Source: JAPUDQ01 sp049289035 (GTDB taxonomy: Bacteria > Patescibacteriota > Saccharimonadia > Saccharimonadales > Saccharimonadaceae). From it: a DNA stretch of 29,534 nucleotides. The notes beneath the pieces were generated by a model that did no database searches, was not told the origin of the DNA, and saw only the letters and a program-made list of their open reading frames with translations. The stretch lies in assembly GCA_049289035.1 (NCBI GenBank), contig JBAQIV010000068.1, positions 1-29,534 of the forward strand. Reading direction: 5' to 3'. The position numbers and the translations under genes were made by a program. The stretch's first letter is position 1, and each line of letters opens with the position of its first letter. Shown here in pieces: positions 1 through 6,434 of the stretch.

Positions 1-99
1 CGGGGCTTCGACAATTTCAGGGGATATTGCCTGGCAAAATGATGGTCATGAGCGAAGCGAACCGGTGCCGACGCGCCGGCTTCAGCGGTGAGGAAATCT
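1..99. repeat. 99-bp direct repeat, copy 1 (cut by window edge)
   Basis: This stretch recurs base for base at 162-260, giving a period of 161 bp. Copy 1 begins at the first base of the window, so it may continue to the left. The 62-bp spacer (100-161) holds two hairpins: an arm at 100-108 pairing with 114-122 (one G-T pair) and a perfect 8-bp stem GGAGAGGC/GCCTCTCC at 128-135 and 139-146. Neither is followed by a T-run. No convincing gene covers the repeat: reading frames here are low-complexity and run through both copies. I do not recognise the repeat family. Confidence 0.9.
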
Positions 100-161
100 C
101 ATCACGGATTTACTCCGCGATGAGACTGGAGAGGCAGCGCCTCTCCTCTGTCGATCGAGGT

Positions 162-260
162 CGGGGCTTCGACAATTTCAGGGGATATTGCCTGGCAAAA
201 TGATGGTCATGAGCGAAGCGAACCGGTGCCGACGCGCCGGCTTCAGCGGTGAGGAAATCT
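162..260. repeat. 99-bp direct repeat, copy 2
   Basis: Identical to 1-99 over the whole visible length. It ends at 260, 48 bp before the stop of the 309-776 gene. The remaining 261-308 is AT-rich and made of short alternating TACG/TATAC units resembling one another, with no gene. Exact identity of the two copies suggests recent duplication, gene conversion or an active repeat family. Confidence 0.9.
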
Positions 261-308
261 GTATATTTATACGATCTACGGTCTACGATATACGGTATAC
301 GAGCCTCA

Positions 309-776
309 CTACCACTGTTTCGCAGCGCGCAGTCGACGGATGACGATGACGAGTAGCGGTAGAGCGACAGCAAATGGCAAAGCTTGGTACATGGCCACAT
401 ACCACTGTACATCGTAGCTATCTTTGACAAACGGTAATTGTACGAACGATGTCAGCCACCCGAGACCTGCTGTCACCATGATCGTACTGACCGTCACGAG
501 TGTAACGTCAAACACCGTCCGTAGGTTCATAGTGCGGTTATTTCTCGACAGATATACGATAAACCATGTGAGCACGACGATACCGATGCCGAAAAACCAC
601 GAGAAATACGCACTAAAGTTGTCGTTTTCTGGCATTTGCTGTGTCAGATAGTAAACATTTTGTACGACCTGCATGACAAACATGAGACCAGCAGCGCCGA
701 CAAATAGTTTTTGCAGTGTCGGGGACAGTGCTGATTGTGAGGGCGATGACTTGCTAGATTTTGCTTTGGGTGCCAT
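309..776 (-). CDS. Four-TM integral membrane protein, unknown function
   Basis: A 155-aa protein with a short Ser/Lys-rich cytoplasmic N-terminus (about residues 1-20) and four predicted membrane segments near residues 23-45, 57-77, 86-110 and 127-148, followed by a basic RRLRAAK tail. Basic residues at both ends fit a cytoplasmic N- and C-terminus. The start is supported by a weak Shine-Dalgarno AAGGAA (plus-strand 786-791) 9 nt upstream and a -10 TATGAT on the minus strand (plus-strand 806-811). It is the last minus-strand gene before the left-hand repeats. I do not recognise the family; a transport or stress role cannot be argued from sequence alone. Confidence 0.75.
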   Translation of the reverse strand: MAPKAKSSKSSPSQSALSPTLQKLFVGAAGLMFVMQVVQNVYYLTQQMPENDNFSAYFSWFFGIGIVVLTWFIVYLSRNNRTMNLRTVFDVTLVTVSTIMVTAGLGWLTSFVQLPFVKDSYDVQWYVAMYQALPFAVALPLLVIVIRRLRAAKQW

Positions 777-840
777 ATGAGTACATTCCTTATGTTAATG
801 TCCTTATCATAGCAAAAAAGTTTGTTTGGCTATACCTAGA

Positions 841-1677
841 CTAGAGATAATGATTTTTAAAACTCATAGCACGCCAGAGTAACTCATAACGCCCCCGTGG
901 AGGCAGTGGCCAATCGGCCAACAGGAGTAAGCCAGCATTTTTTTCAGCCGTTGCTCTAGTTGTCACCTCTCTTACTACCGCATCGGTGTCTTCGCCGTTT
1001 TGTATACGGAGCGTGACATAGGTTAGGTTGGCGGCTGCAAGGTCGTCTTTTACCTCGTAAGCAAGGTCTTGCATATACACAGCGATACCGAGCTGGCCAA
1101 TTGCACCATGTAATGCCGATGGCGCGCGCTGCTCGTGGGCTATTTCTGAAGCTTGTAGCAAGAGTAGCATACACGATTCACCCATTTGACGCATACATCG
1201 CTCTTGTGTGTCTTCTGACTGAGACGTCATTTGCTCTCGGCCAACGCTGGTGATAACCCTAAGAGTATCTGCCAATGGGCTACTGGGACGAATCAGCGTC
1301 TCGTTGACCACTAACCCCATTTGATATATTGGTAAACAGGCATTTTTTCGGCAATCACATCGTCCATTTATTGCATGCTCGGTTGCAGTATCATAGACGC
1401 CTATTCTCTTATCGATATCTGGTATGGCATCGACTGCACTATCGAGTATATCGAGCGCTATATGCATGTTTGTACTAAGCTCTACGGCATACCGTCTCGC
1501 TTCCTTACCGCTGCGTTGTTGCCACATTAGGCCTATATGACGGCCAGCAAACCCTATGCCAAGCCGTAGAGCTTTACTGGGCTGCACATCAGGACTGGCA
1601 CGCATTACATGCTGGATGCTTTGGTTTAATCTTGATATATCAATGCCGGTAGGTGTTTCTAGTGAGTGTCGTGGCAT
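841..1677 (-). CDS. Hypothetical protein, all-helical, possible distant class I isoprenoid-synthase-like fold
   Basis: A 278-aa soluble protein rich in predicted helix. It has a Cys cluster near residues 106-113 (CDCRKNAC) that could bind metal. The segment QDLAYEVKDDL followed by a TYVTL stretch (about residues 203-222) resembles the second acidic helix of class I prenyl/phytoene-synthase-like proteins, and LDSAVDAIPDID (about 77-89) could be the first. No canonical DDxxD is present, so enzymatic activity is doubtful and the fold assignment is only a suggestion. A -10 TATACT (plus-strand 1683-1688) lies 5 nt before the ATG with no ribosome binding site, so the transcript is probably leaderless. 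A perfect inverted repeat at 1692-1722 covers the -35 zone. Confidence 0.65.
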   Translation of the reverse strand: MPRHSLETPTGIDISRLNQSIQHVMRASPDVQPSKALRLGIGFAGRHIGLMWQQRSGKEARRYAVELSTNMHIALDILDSAVDAIPDIDKRIGVYDTATEHAINGRCDCRKNACLPIYQMGLVVNETLIRPSSPLADTLRVITSVGREQMTSQSEDTQERCMRQMGESCMLLLLQASEIAHEQRAPSALHGAIGQLGIAVYMQDLAYEVKDDLAAANLTYVTLRIQNGEDTDAVVREVTTRATAEKNAGLLLLADWPLPPRGRYELLWRAMSFKNHYL

Positions 1678-1691
1678 GGTACAGTATATTA

Positions 1692-1722
1692 CTATCTGTT
1701 TGATAAAAAATCAAACAGATAG
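1692..1722. promoter_or_regulatory. Perfect 13-bp inverted repeat over the -35 zone of the 841-1677 gene
   Basis: CTATCTGTTTGAT at 1692-1704 and its exact reverse complement at 1710-1722 are separated by five A residues. The repeat lies just upstream of the -10 hexamer (1683-1688) of the minus-strand gene starting at 1677 and 23 bp beyond the stop of the gene ending at 1745. It could be an operator for a dimeric repressor or a hairpin ending the upstream transcript. The T-run is in the loop rather than after the stem, so a normal rho-independent terminator is less likely. Confidence 0.6.
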
Positions 1723-1744
1723 CAGAACTCATAGATAATCACTG

Positions 1745-1990
1745 TTAGCGGCTGATAGCCACTAGCGTCCATTCGCTGTTGTCGCGGCGCAGACGGTACT
1801 GGGCTTCACCGTCGCACATGTCCCACAGGCGGGTAATCTGGCCGCCTTTTTGCACGAGCAGTCGTATGCCAGCGTCGAGAAACGTCAGGGTGCGGCCTTC
1901 GAATTCGATGCGGCGAGGCACTTCTTCGAAATGTCGGTCAAATGTCACGGCGCTCACCTGCACTGGTTGGTTTATCACTTTTTTTGTCAT
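1745..1990 (-). CDS. Small conserved hypothetical protein (beta-rich, 81 aa)
   Basis: An 81-aa protein with alternating hydrophobic/charged residues typical of a small beta-barrel. Its C-terminus (YRLRRDNSEWTLVAI) resembles small actinobacterial/CPR proteins with a 'YRL.RD...W.L' ending, but I cannot name a family with certainty. A Shine-Dalgarno AGGAG (plus-strand 1999-2003) lies 8 nt before this ATG and 5 nt before an in-frame GTG at 1993, so an 82-aa GTG start is also possible. Upstream is the 500-bp structured non-coding stretch; downstream, on the same strand, is the unknown 278-aa gene. Confidence 0.7.
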   Translation of the reverse strand: MTKKVINQPVQVSAVTFDRHFEEVPRRIEFEGRTLTFLDAGIRLLVQKGGQITRLWDMCDGEAQYRLRRDNSEWTLVAISR

Positions 1991-2023
1991 CACACTATCT
2001 CCTAAATTTTAGAGTTAAAAAAG

Positions 2024-2238
2024 ACTGACATGATGACCTTTGAACAAGTCTGTCAGTGAACGTTGGTGGAGATGGTACTACATGGATACGGCAATTCGTC
2101 GTTCAGTCGAATCGCTAATGACCGAGGTAGTAAGTGGACGGTACGGCTGTACCGAAAGTGTGTTTGAAAAAGTCCGAAAGTGGAACCAGGCCAGCGATGG
2201 CGAATTTGCCGAGTGACCCGGGTACTTTCGTAACTACC
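2024..2238. ncRNA. Candidate structured non-coding region A
   Basis: No gene is visible here. Several hairpins follow one another: ACTGACA/TGTCAGT (2024-2030 with 2051-2057); an 8-bp arm with one mismatch (2091-2098 with 2108-2115); then a nested set closed by GGTAGT/ACTACC (2126-2131 with 2233-2238). The nested set contains a perfect 6-bp hairpin CGGTAC-GGCT-GTACCG (2139-2154), an outer CGAAAGT/ACTTTCG stem (2175-2181 with 2224-2230) and inside it GCCA-GCGA-TGGC with a GNRA tetraloop (2190-2201). The set forms a plausible three-way junction. I found no RNase P, tmRNA, 6S or SRP signature motifs. Strand is undetermined. Confidence 0.4.
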
Positions 2239-2314
2239 ACCTAGTATACGGGCTTATGATATAGCGCGTAAGTCTTGTTTTTAGTGGATTTGAGCGTGAA
2301 ATGTAAAAGTAAAT

Positions 2315-2444
2315 AACCTGAGCCTTAAGAACCTCCTCTAAAGGAGCAGTTGGCCGTATCGGCCAGCCCCTGCTAAGGCTGGTACTATATCAGTTAGTAA
2401 GCAGGGGCAGTTGCTCTGAAAAGGAGGTTTTAAAGACTTAGGTT
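2315..2444 (+). ncRNA. Candidate structured RNA B, multibranch, closed by a 23-bp stem
   Basis: Arms 2315-2337 and 2422-2444 are complementary over 23 positions with 2 mismatches and 2 G-U pairs. Inside are GAGCA/TGCTC (2344-2348 with 2412-2416), hairpin TGGCC/GGCCA (2351-2355, 2361-2365), stem CCCCTGCT/AGCAGGGG (2367-2374 with 2400-2407) and an apical hairpin CTGGT/ATCAG (2379-2383, 2389-2393). The non-Watson-Crick pairs are G-U if the plus strand is transcribed and C-A if the minus strand is, so plus-strand RNA is favoured. It ends 37 bp before the -10 of the 2495 gene. It matches no RNA family that I recognise; alternatively it is a MITE-like palindromic element. Confidence 0.55.
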
Positions 2445-2481
2445 ACATAGACCGTGATAGTAAAAAAGCCTATACGTGGGG

Positions 2482-2495
2482 TATACTGAGGCGTA
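2482..2495 (+). promoter_or_regulatory. -10 TATACT directly before ATG (leaderless start)
   Basis: TATACT at 2482-2487 is followed by 7 nt and the ATG at 2495, with no Shine-Dalgarno sequence between. The predicted transcript starts at or one base before the start codon. The -35 zone is poor. Confidence 0.6.
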
Positions 2496-2692
2496 TGAAT
2501 CAGTTTATGAATAACCGTTATGTGCAGATTGGCGGGTTGACTCTCGGCTTGGCGATCCTTATCTACATGGTGCTATGGATAATTATCACCGTAGCAAATC
2601 TCGGTGAGGTGCCGCCTTTTATCACTGTCGTTATATCACTGGGCATTGCAACTTGGCTCGTCTGGAAGTTCTACGCGTGGCGTATCGGCTAG
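2495..2692 (+). CDS. Small two-TM membrane protein, unknown function
   Basis: A 65-aa protein with two predicted membrane helices at about residues 12-34 and 40-58 and a short basic C-terminal WKFYAWRIG tail. It has a good -10 hexamer 7 nt before the start and no ribosome binding site. Its stop TAG overlaps the stop of convergent yajQ in the palindrome CTAG (2689-2692). It lies just downstream of structured RNA candidate B, which might be part of its control region. No known family is recognised. Confidence 0.65.
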   Translation: MNQFMNNRYVQIGGLTLGLAILIYMVLWIIITVANLGEVPPFITVVISLGIATWLVWKFYAWRIG

Positions 2693-3183
2693 CGGTAATT
2701 GGTAAAGTTGATCGGAAAATCAAAATCGTGGCCGCGTACCAGCTGCATAGCTCGCTGTAATTCGTCTTTGCTCGAGCTGCTCACACGTACGGCGTCGCCC
2801 TGGATAGTCGATTTTAGTTTGGGCAGTTCATCGCGGATGAGTTTACTAACAGATCGGGCCTTCTCCCCATCGAGGCCACTGACAAATGGAATTTCGCGGG
2901 TTAGTTTCATACTGCCCTGCACTGGTTCGTGAGTGAGGTCGAGCAGTTTGGTGCTTTGCCCGCGCGCTATGACGCAGCGGCGTATGATGTCTTCGATAGA
3001 CTGCAAGTGCATGTCGTTCGCTGCGGTTACGACAAATCCGGTTTTATCGCCAAGCCAGTCGATCGCTGCGGGCGTGCCTTTCAGGTCGTAACGATTGCCG
3101 ATTTCTCGAGCCACTGCCTGAAAAACGTTGTTGACTTCGGCCTTATCATACTCTGATACTATGTCGAAACTAAATGTTGCCAT
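2689..3183 (-). CDS. yajQ: YajQ family nucleotide-binding protein
   Basis: 164 aa, matching the usual length of about 160 aa for this family. It begins with the typical MATFSFDIVSEYD, followed by VNNVFQAVAREIGNRYDLKG and the KLIRDELPKLKSTIQGDAVRVSS segment near the C-terminus, which together are diagnostic. YajQ proteins have two RNA-binding-like alpha/beta domains; members in other bacteria bind cyclic di-GMP or nucleotides, but which ligand is bound here is unknown. A TATACT -10 (plus-strand 3190-3195) lies exactly 6 nt before the ATG, so the mRNA is probably leaderless. It is convergent with the 2495-2692 gene and the two share the stop palindrome CTAG. Confidence 0.95.
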   Translation of the reverse strand: MATFSFDIVSEYDKAEVNNVFQAVAREIGNRYDLKGTPAAIDWLGDKTGFVVTAANDMHLQSIEDIIRRCVIARGQSTKLLDLTHEPVQGSMKLTREIPFVSGLDGEKARSVSKLIRDELPKLKSTIQGDAVRVSSSSKDELQRAMQLVRGHDFDFPINFTNYR

Positions 3184-3189
3184 GCGTAT

Positions 3190-3195
3190 AGTATA
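3190..3195 (-). promoter_or_regulatory. -10 TATACT, 6 nt before the yajQ ATG
   Basis: The minus strand reads TATACT-ATACGC-ATG. With a 6-nt gap the expected transcription start is the A of the start codon. No Shine-Dalgarno sequence is present. Confidence 0.6.
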
Positions 3196-4233
3196 CTATG
3201 CGTTTGCTGAGATTTCTTCGGCCTCTAGGTGTTGCTCTATGGATTCGAGTACTTTATACAATTGTAAGATATCGTAGCGGTTCATGACGCGACATGTCGT
3301 ATCTTGACTAGCTGGTACCGTAAGATTACCAGGTGATAATTGAGGCTCAGTTATAAACCCTTGCAATCTATCGTTATCTTCTTGCATAACTGTGTACATG
3401 ATACTGTAAGCCGTACTGTCATCGTTCGACGTGTTGGCGCCAAATGCAAGAAACAGCTCGAAAATTTGAGAATTAGTAGCGACATCATGAGCATGTTCAA
3501 TATGACACGCCGTCAATACTGGATGCTGGAGATAGCTGAGATCGTCACGTTCGAGAAAGCGAAAACTTCGTGAGTATATGCGTGTACGTCCGTCGTGGTG
3601 GTATTCATAGCCACTCTGCATGAGATCGCCATGTTCGAGCACGCTATCAAATCCCGCAATAACCGCTGTAAAATCGTCTGATGTGGTGAGGCTACAGTAC
3701 TCCGCTCGAGTTCCCGCGGGGCAAAAACTGTGATTGCAGGTGTCGGTGATGATAGCGAGCGTCGTGTGCACACTCATAACTCTAAGCACCGCTGTTATAT
3801 CTTCATAGAGTGTTTTAGAGAACATATGAATGAGGGTCATAAGCTTCATCTGATCAGGGTACGATGAGAGCATGACGCTGAAGATTGCACGTTCAAGTTC
3901 GAGTCGGTCCATAGCATGTACGGACTGTGGGGCTAGCTGATTGAATAGGTCACAGCGTAGCGAGTCGTCGTACAAAAATAACGTGATAATTTCGCGGATA
4001 GCGTCCTGCTCTGAATGGTCTCGGAAGGTTTTTTCAATATATCGACCAAAAGATCGTACACAATTACCTCTTAAATCGTCGAGTATATCAGGCGCTATCT
4101 GTTCGCCGGTTGCGATACATGCAATAGTATCGTAAAGTTTCGAGCTGATGTTTTGAAAATTTTCTAACGAAGTGAAATATTGTGATATTTCTTCGTGGCT
4201 AATTGGGGGTACGTCTTCACCTCTGTTTGACAT
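3196..4233 (-). CDS. Hypothetical protein (345 aa), strong leaderless promoter
   Basis: A 345-aa soluble protein without membrane segments or a recognised domain. It is helix-rich. One stretch near residue 265 (IFELFLAFGANTSNDD) resembles the second helix and loop of an ankyrin repeat, but only one such unit is seen, so this is weak. Its promoter is the clearest in the window: TTGACA (plus-strand 4263-4268), 17-bp spacer, TACATT (4240-4245), then 6 nt to ATG. The gene is therefore expected to be well transcribed and leaderless. It is divergent from the SIMPL-domain gene. The stop lies 12 bp from the yajQ start, within the yajQ promoter, so the two are transcribed separately or by read-through. 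Confidence 0.7.
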   Translation of the reverse strand: MSNRGEDVPPISHEEISQYFTSLENFQNISSKLYDTIACIATGEQIAPDILDDLRGNCVRSFGRYIEKTFRDHSEQDAIREIITLFLYDDSLRCDLFNQLAPQSVHAMDRLELERAIFSVMLSSYPDQMKLMTLIHMFSKTLYEDITAVLRVMSVHTTLAIITDTCNHSFCPAGTRAEYCSLTTSDDFTAVIAGFDSVLEHGDLMQSGYEYHHDGRTRIYSRSFRFLERDDLSYLQHPVLTACHIEHAHDVATNSQIFELFLAFGANTSNDDSTAYSIMYTVMQEDNDRLQGFITEPQLSPGNLTVPASQDTTCRVMNRYDILQLYKVLESIEQHLEAEEISANA

Positions 4234-4239
4234 AGTTAA

Positions 4240-4268
4240 AATGTACGCACAAACTTGCTACGTGTCAA
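4240..4268 (-). promoter_or_regulatory. Consensus promoter TTGACA-N17-TACATT, leaderless
   Basis: On the minus strand a perfect -35 TTGACA (plus-strand 4263-4268) and a TACATT -10 (4240-4245) have the optimal 17-bp spacing, and ATG follows 6 nt after the -10. This is good support for leaderless initiation. Confidence 0.8.
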
Positions 4269-4331
4269 GTTGAGTGCGGGGAGAATTTATCTCGCGACCG
4301 ATGGTGTCATGGTATGATACATGGTATAACC

Positions 4332-4337
4332 AGGAGG
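4332..4337 (+). promoter_or_regulatory. Shine-Dalgarno AGGAGG that fixes the SIMPL gene start
   Basis: A full AGGAGG lies 3 nt before the ATG at 4341. An in-frame ATG at 4314 lies within a -10-like TATGAT (4313-4318) and has no such site, so 4341 is the better start. Confidence 0.8.
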
Positions 4338-4340
4338 ATT

Positions 4341-5090
4341 ATGGCACAGACAAAAGGTTCGCTCACACTCACGTTTGATTATCGCTGGGTAGCAGCGGTG
4401 TTGCTCTTGATTATCGTCGTCATGCTCGCACTATGGCGACCGTGGCAACCAAGGTATGACGCCCAAACACGCACCATCGACGCCAGCGGTGAGGCTACGG
4501 TAAAAGCTGTGCCAGACCAGTATGTATTTTACCCCGTGTATACGTTTAAAGATGCCGACAAAACTGCCGCGCTCGATGCTTCGACCAAGAAAACCCAAGC
4601 TGTTGTCGATGGTCTTAAGAAACTGGGCGTCAATGACACTGCGATCAAGACTGCTGTCAATGGCTATCAAGACGGCATGTACAACGCCAATTCATCGTCT
4701 GGTGGCTATGTTTACAGTGTGTCGCTCACTATCACGCTGACCGACAAAGATGTGTCGCAAAAAGTACAAGACTACCTAGTGACGACTAGCCCCGAAGGTA
4801 GCGTGTCACCGCAACCGATGTTTAGCGATGCCAAACGCAAAGAGCTCGAGAAAACAGCACGTGAAGCTGCCGCTAAAGACGCGCGTAGCAAAGCAGAACA
4901 GTTAGCGAAAGACCTAGGCGGCCAGGTCGGCGATGTCAAATCCATCACCGACGGTGCCGGATTTGGCGGCGTCATGCCTATGTATGACAAAGCTATAACC
5001 TCTGTCGCTCCCGCAAGCGGTTCACTGACGTTGCAACCAGGTGAAAATGAATTAAATTATACGGTCACGGTCGTGTACTACTTGCGCTAG
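4341..5090 (+). CDS. SIMPL (DUF541/YggE-like) domain protein, membrane-anchored
   Basis: 249 aa. An N-terminal signal anchor (about residues 12-33, hydrophobic stretch before LWRPW) is followed by a SIMPL domain. The domain begins TIDASGEATVKAVPDQYVFYPVYTF and ends with the typical NELNYTVTVVYYL strand. In between are the KKLGVNDTAIKT helix and the EKTAREAAAKDARSKAEQLAKDLG helix that define this family. SIMPL proteins are extracytoplasmic; E. coli YggE affects oxidative stress tolerance, but the molecular role is unsettled. The start at 4341 is chosen from the AGGAGG site. It is divergent from the 3196-4233 gene and convergent with the VIT-type transporter. Confidence 0.9.
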   Translation: MAQTKGSLTLTFDYRWVAAVLLLIIVVMLALWRPWQPRYDAQTRTIDASGEATVKAVPDQYVFYPVYTFKDADKTAALDASTKKTQAVVDGLKKLGVNDTAIKTAVNGYQDGMYNANSSSGGYVYSVSLTITLTDKDVSQKVQDYLVTTSPEGSVSPQPMFSDAKRKELEKTAREAAAKDARSKAEQLAKDLGGQVGDVKSITDGAGFGGVMPMYDKAITSVAPASGSLTLQPGENELNYTVTVVYYLR

Positions 5091-5116
5091 TTTTGCAAAG
5101 AGAAATCTGCAACACT

Positions 5117-5812
5117 TTAGGCAACTGATGTGCCAAACAGCACGCCGACGTAGTAGGTAATGATCATAGCGGCGAGTCCACCGAGCACAACTCGGGTAAT
5201 GGCGCGGCGACGTGAGGCTTCACCGACAGTGGCGCTGGCGTAGCCAGTGACAAAGAGAGCGACCAACACTGCTACGATAGTAGCTGGTAGACGGATGTCG
5301 TGCGGCATAAAGACGATAGTCAAAAACGGTATCATACCGCCGACGCTGAAAGCGAGAAATGACGCCACGGCAGCTTGCATGGGACTACTGATGTCATCTT
5401 CATCCAGGTTAAATTGTGTTTCGAGATGGGCTTTTATAGCGTCTTTGGCGGTCAGTTCTTTGGCGACAAGCCGAGCAGTTTTGGGGGCAACGCCGCGGTG
5501 CACATAAGCGGCGACTAGTTCTTCGAATTCACCATCTGGGTCGTCACGAAGGGCCTTTTTCTCACGATCTATAAAGGCTTTTTCGGCGTCGCTCTGGCTG
5601 CTGACGGAGACGTATTCGCCGACTGCCATGCTGAGAGCACCAGCGACAAGAGCGGCCAGACCAGCGGTAAAGATAGTGCCGGTGTTGTCGGTCGCACCAG
5701 CGACACCCATGACGACACTGCTGATGCTGACGATACCGTCATTGGCGCCCAGCACGGCGGCACGAAGTTTGTTGAGAGTTGCGTTGCTTGTGGTTGATTG
5801 AGGTGTATTCAT
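5117..5812 (-). CDS. VIT1/CCC1 family iron/manganese transporter
   Basis: 231 aa from the ATG at 5812 (an upstream in-frame start at 5833 would read through the promoter). The hallmark RAAVLGANDGIVSISSVVMGVAGA lies in the first helix; ALSMAVGEYVSVSSQSDAEKA is the second conserved segment. A charged cytoplasmic loop with E/D-rich helices (about residues 75-145) corresponds to the metal-binding domain. Three more hydrophobic helices follow, including GGMIPFL. In plants and yeast these proteins move Fe2+ or Mn2+ out of the cytosol by proton exchange; bacterial substrates are less certain. TATACT lies 9 nt before the ATG with no Shine-Dalgarno sequence. It lies downstream of the tRNA-Glu terminator. 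Confidence 0.92.
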   Translation of the reverse strand: MNTPQSTTSNATLNKLRAAVLGANDGIVSISSVVMGVAGATDNTGTIFTAGLAALVAGALSMAVGEYVSVSSQSDAEKAFIDREKKALRDDPDGEFEELVAAYVHRGVAPKTARLVAKELTAKDAIKAHLETQFNLDEDDISSPMQAAVASFLAFSVGGMIPFLTIVFMPHDIRLPATIVAVLVALFVTGYASATVGEASRRRAITRVVLGGLAAMIITYYVGVLFGTSVA

Positions 5813-5864
5813 ATGTCTAATAGTATACTGCATAATAGCGGTGAATGCGGTTGTTATACCAAGT

Positions 5865-5894
5865 AAAAAGCCCTACCTTAAGGCAGAGCTTTTT
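5865..5894 (-). terminator. Rho-independent terminator of tRNA-Glu
   Basis: A 13-bp stem (5865-5877 with 5882-5894) encloses a TTAA loop and is flanked by A and T runs on each side. Both imperfect positions become G-U pairs if the minus strand is transcribed and A-C mismatches otherwise, so the hairpin fits the minus-strand tRNA-Glu just upstream. Confidence 0.85.
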
Positions 5895-5897
5895 ACG

Positions 5898-5972
5898 TGG
5901 TGACCCCGAGGGGAATCGAACCCCTATTGCCGGGATGAGAACCCGATTTCCTAACCGTTAGAAGACGGGGCC
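5898..5972 (-). tRNA. tRNA-Glu (anticodon CTC)
   Basis: Cloverleaf on the minus strand: acceptor GGCCCCG pairs with CGGGGTC (one G-T pair), T-arm AGGGG-TTCGATT-CCCCT, anticodon stem TCGGG/CCCGG with loop TTCTCAT, so the anticodon is CTC (reads GAG). A 3' CCA is encoded at 5898-5900. A TATAAT -10 lies upstream on the minus strand (plus-strand 6037-6042), giving a leader of about 60 nt, and a terminator follows. Confidence 0.93.
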
Positions 5973-6083
5973 AGGTTACTGACGCTCCAATTTACAGTTT
6001 GCGATACCGCAATTTACGTGTAGAGGAGCAGAGGCGATTATAGCAAAATATAACAGATACGAAAAGTCTCAGGGCCTTGTGCG

Positions 6084-6398
6084 CTATATCCGAACTGATA
6101 AACCAAGAATTTGCTTACCTACCGCACGGATATGCGCAAGATTTTTTGCGCCGTATTCTCCATTTTCACACACCCCAGCATTTGCGAGACGTATGCGTTC
6201 AGCCAACGAGATAGGGGATTCTGAGGAGGCAGCTGCTATCGAGACCCAGTCAGTGATGCCATTGATCTGTTTTTCCTTATCCTTATCGGGATCATCGCCC
6301 GTATAGCGATCAAGCGTAAGGACAGATGCAAGATTATCAGCACAGCGATTTTGAAACGCGAGTTGTTGTTCGGGGAATGATTCGTTAATTTCAGGCAT
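6084..6398 (-). CDS. Small hypothetical protein (104 aa) behind a consensus promoter
   Basis: A 104-aa soluble, acidic protein beginning MPEINESFPEQQ; no recognised domain and no membrane segment. The start at 6398 is chosen over an in-frame ATG at 6434 because a perfect promoter lies between: TTGACA (plus-strand 6429-6434), 18-bp spacer, TATAAT (6405-6410), then 6 nt to ATG. No Shine-Dalgarno sequence is present, so it should be leaderless. The promoter overlaps the end of the response regulator gene (stop at 6431). It has its own strong promoter and need not be part of the signalling operon. Confidence 0.65.
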   Translation of the reverse strand: MPEINESFPEQQLAFQNRCADNLASVLTLDRYTGDDPDKDKEKQINGITDWVSIAAASSESPISLAERIRLANAGVCENGEYGAKNLAHIRAVGKQILGLSVRI

Positions 6399-6404
6399 TC
6401 TTTT

Positions 6405-6434
6405 ATTATAGCATAAACGTAGCCATTTTGTCAA
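6405..6434 (-). promoter_or_regulatory. Consensus promoter TTGACA-N18-TATAAT, leaderless
   Basis: Both hexamers are perfect on the minus strand and the start codon follows 6 nt after the -10. The -35 lies over the last codons of the response regulator gene. Confidence 0.85.

Noticed and set aside
1..260. CRISPR array
   Set aside because: The repeat unit is 99 bp or more, only two copies are seen, and no cas gene is present.
110..430. Minus-strand reading frame of 106 codons across the repeats
   Set aside because: It runs through the 99-bp repeat and the end of the membrane protein gene, has low-complexity Ser runs and no ribosome site or promoter.
2024..2444. RNase P RNA, tmRNA, 6S or SRP RNA
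   Set aside because: An AAGTCCG and a GGGCTTAT resemble RNase P blocks, but they are about 80 nt apart and the other conserved blocks are missing. There is no tRNA-like end for tmRNA and no GGAAGG-type SRP tetraloop.
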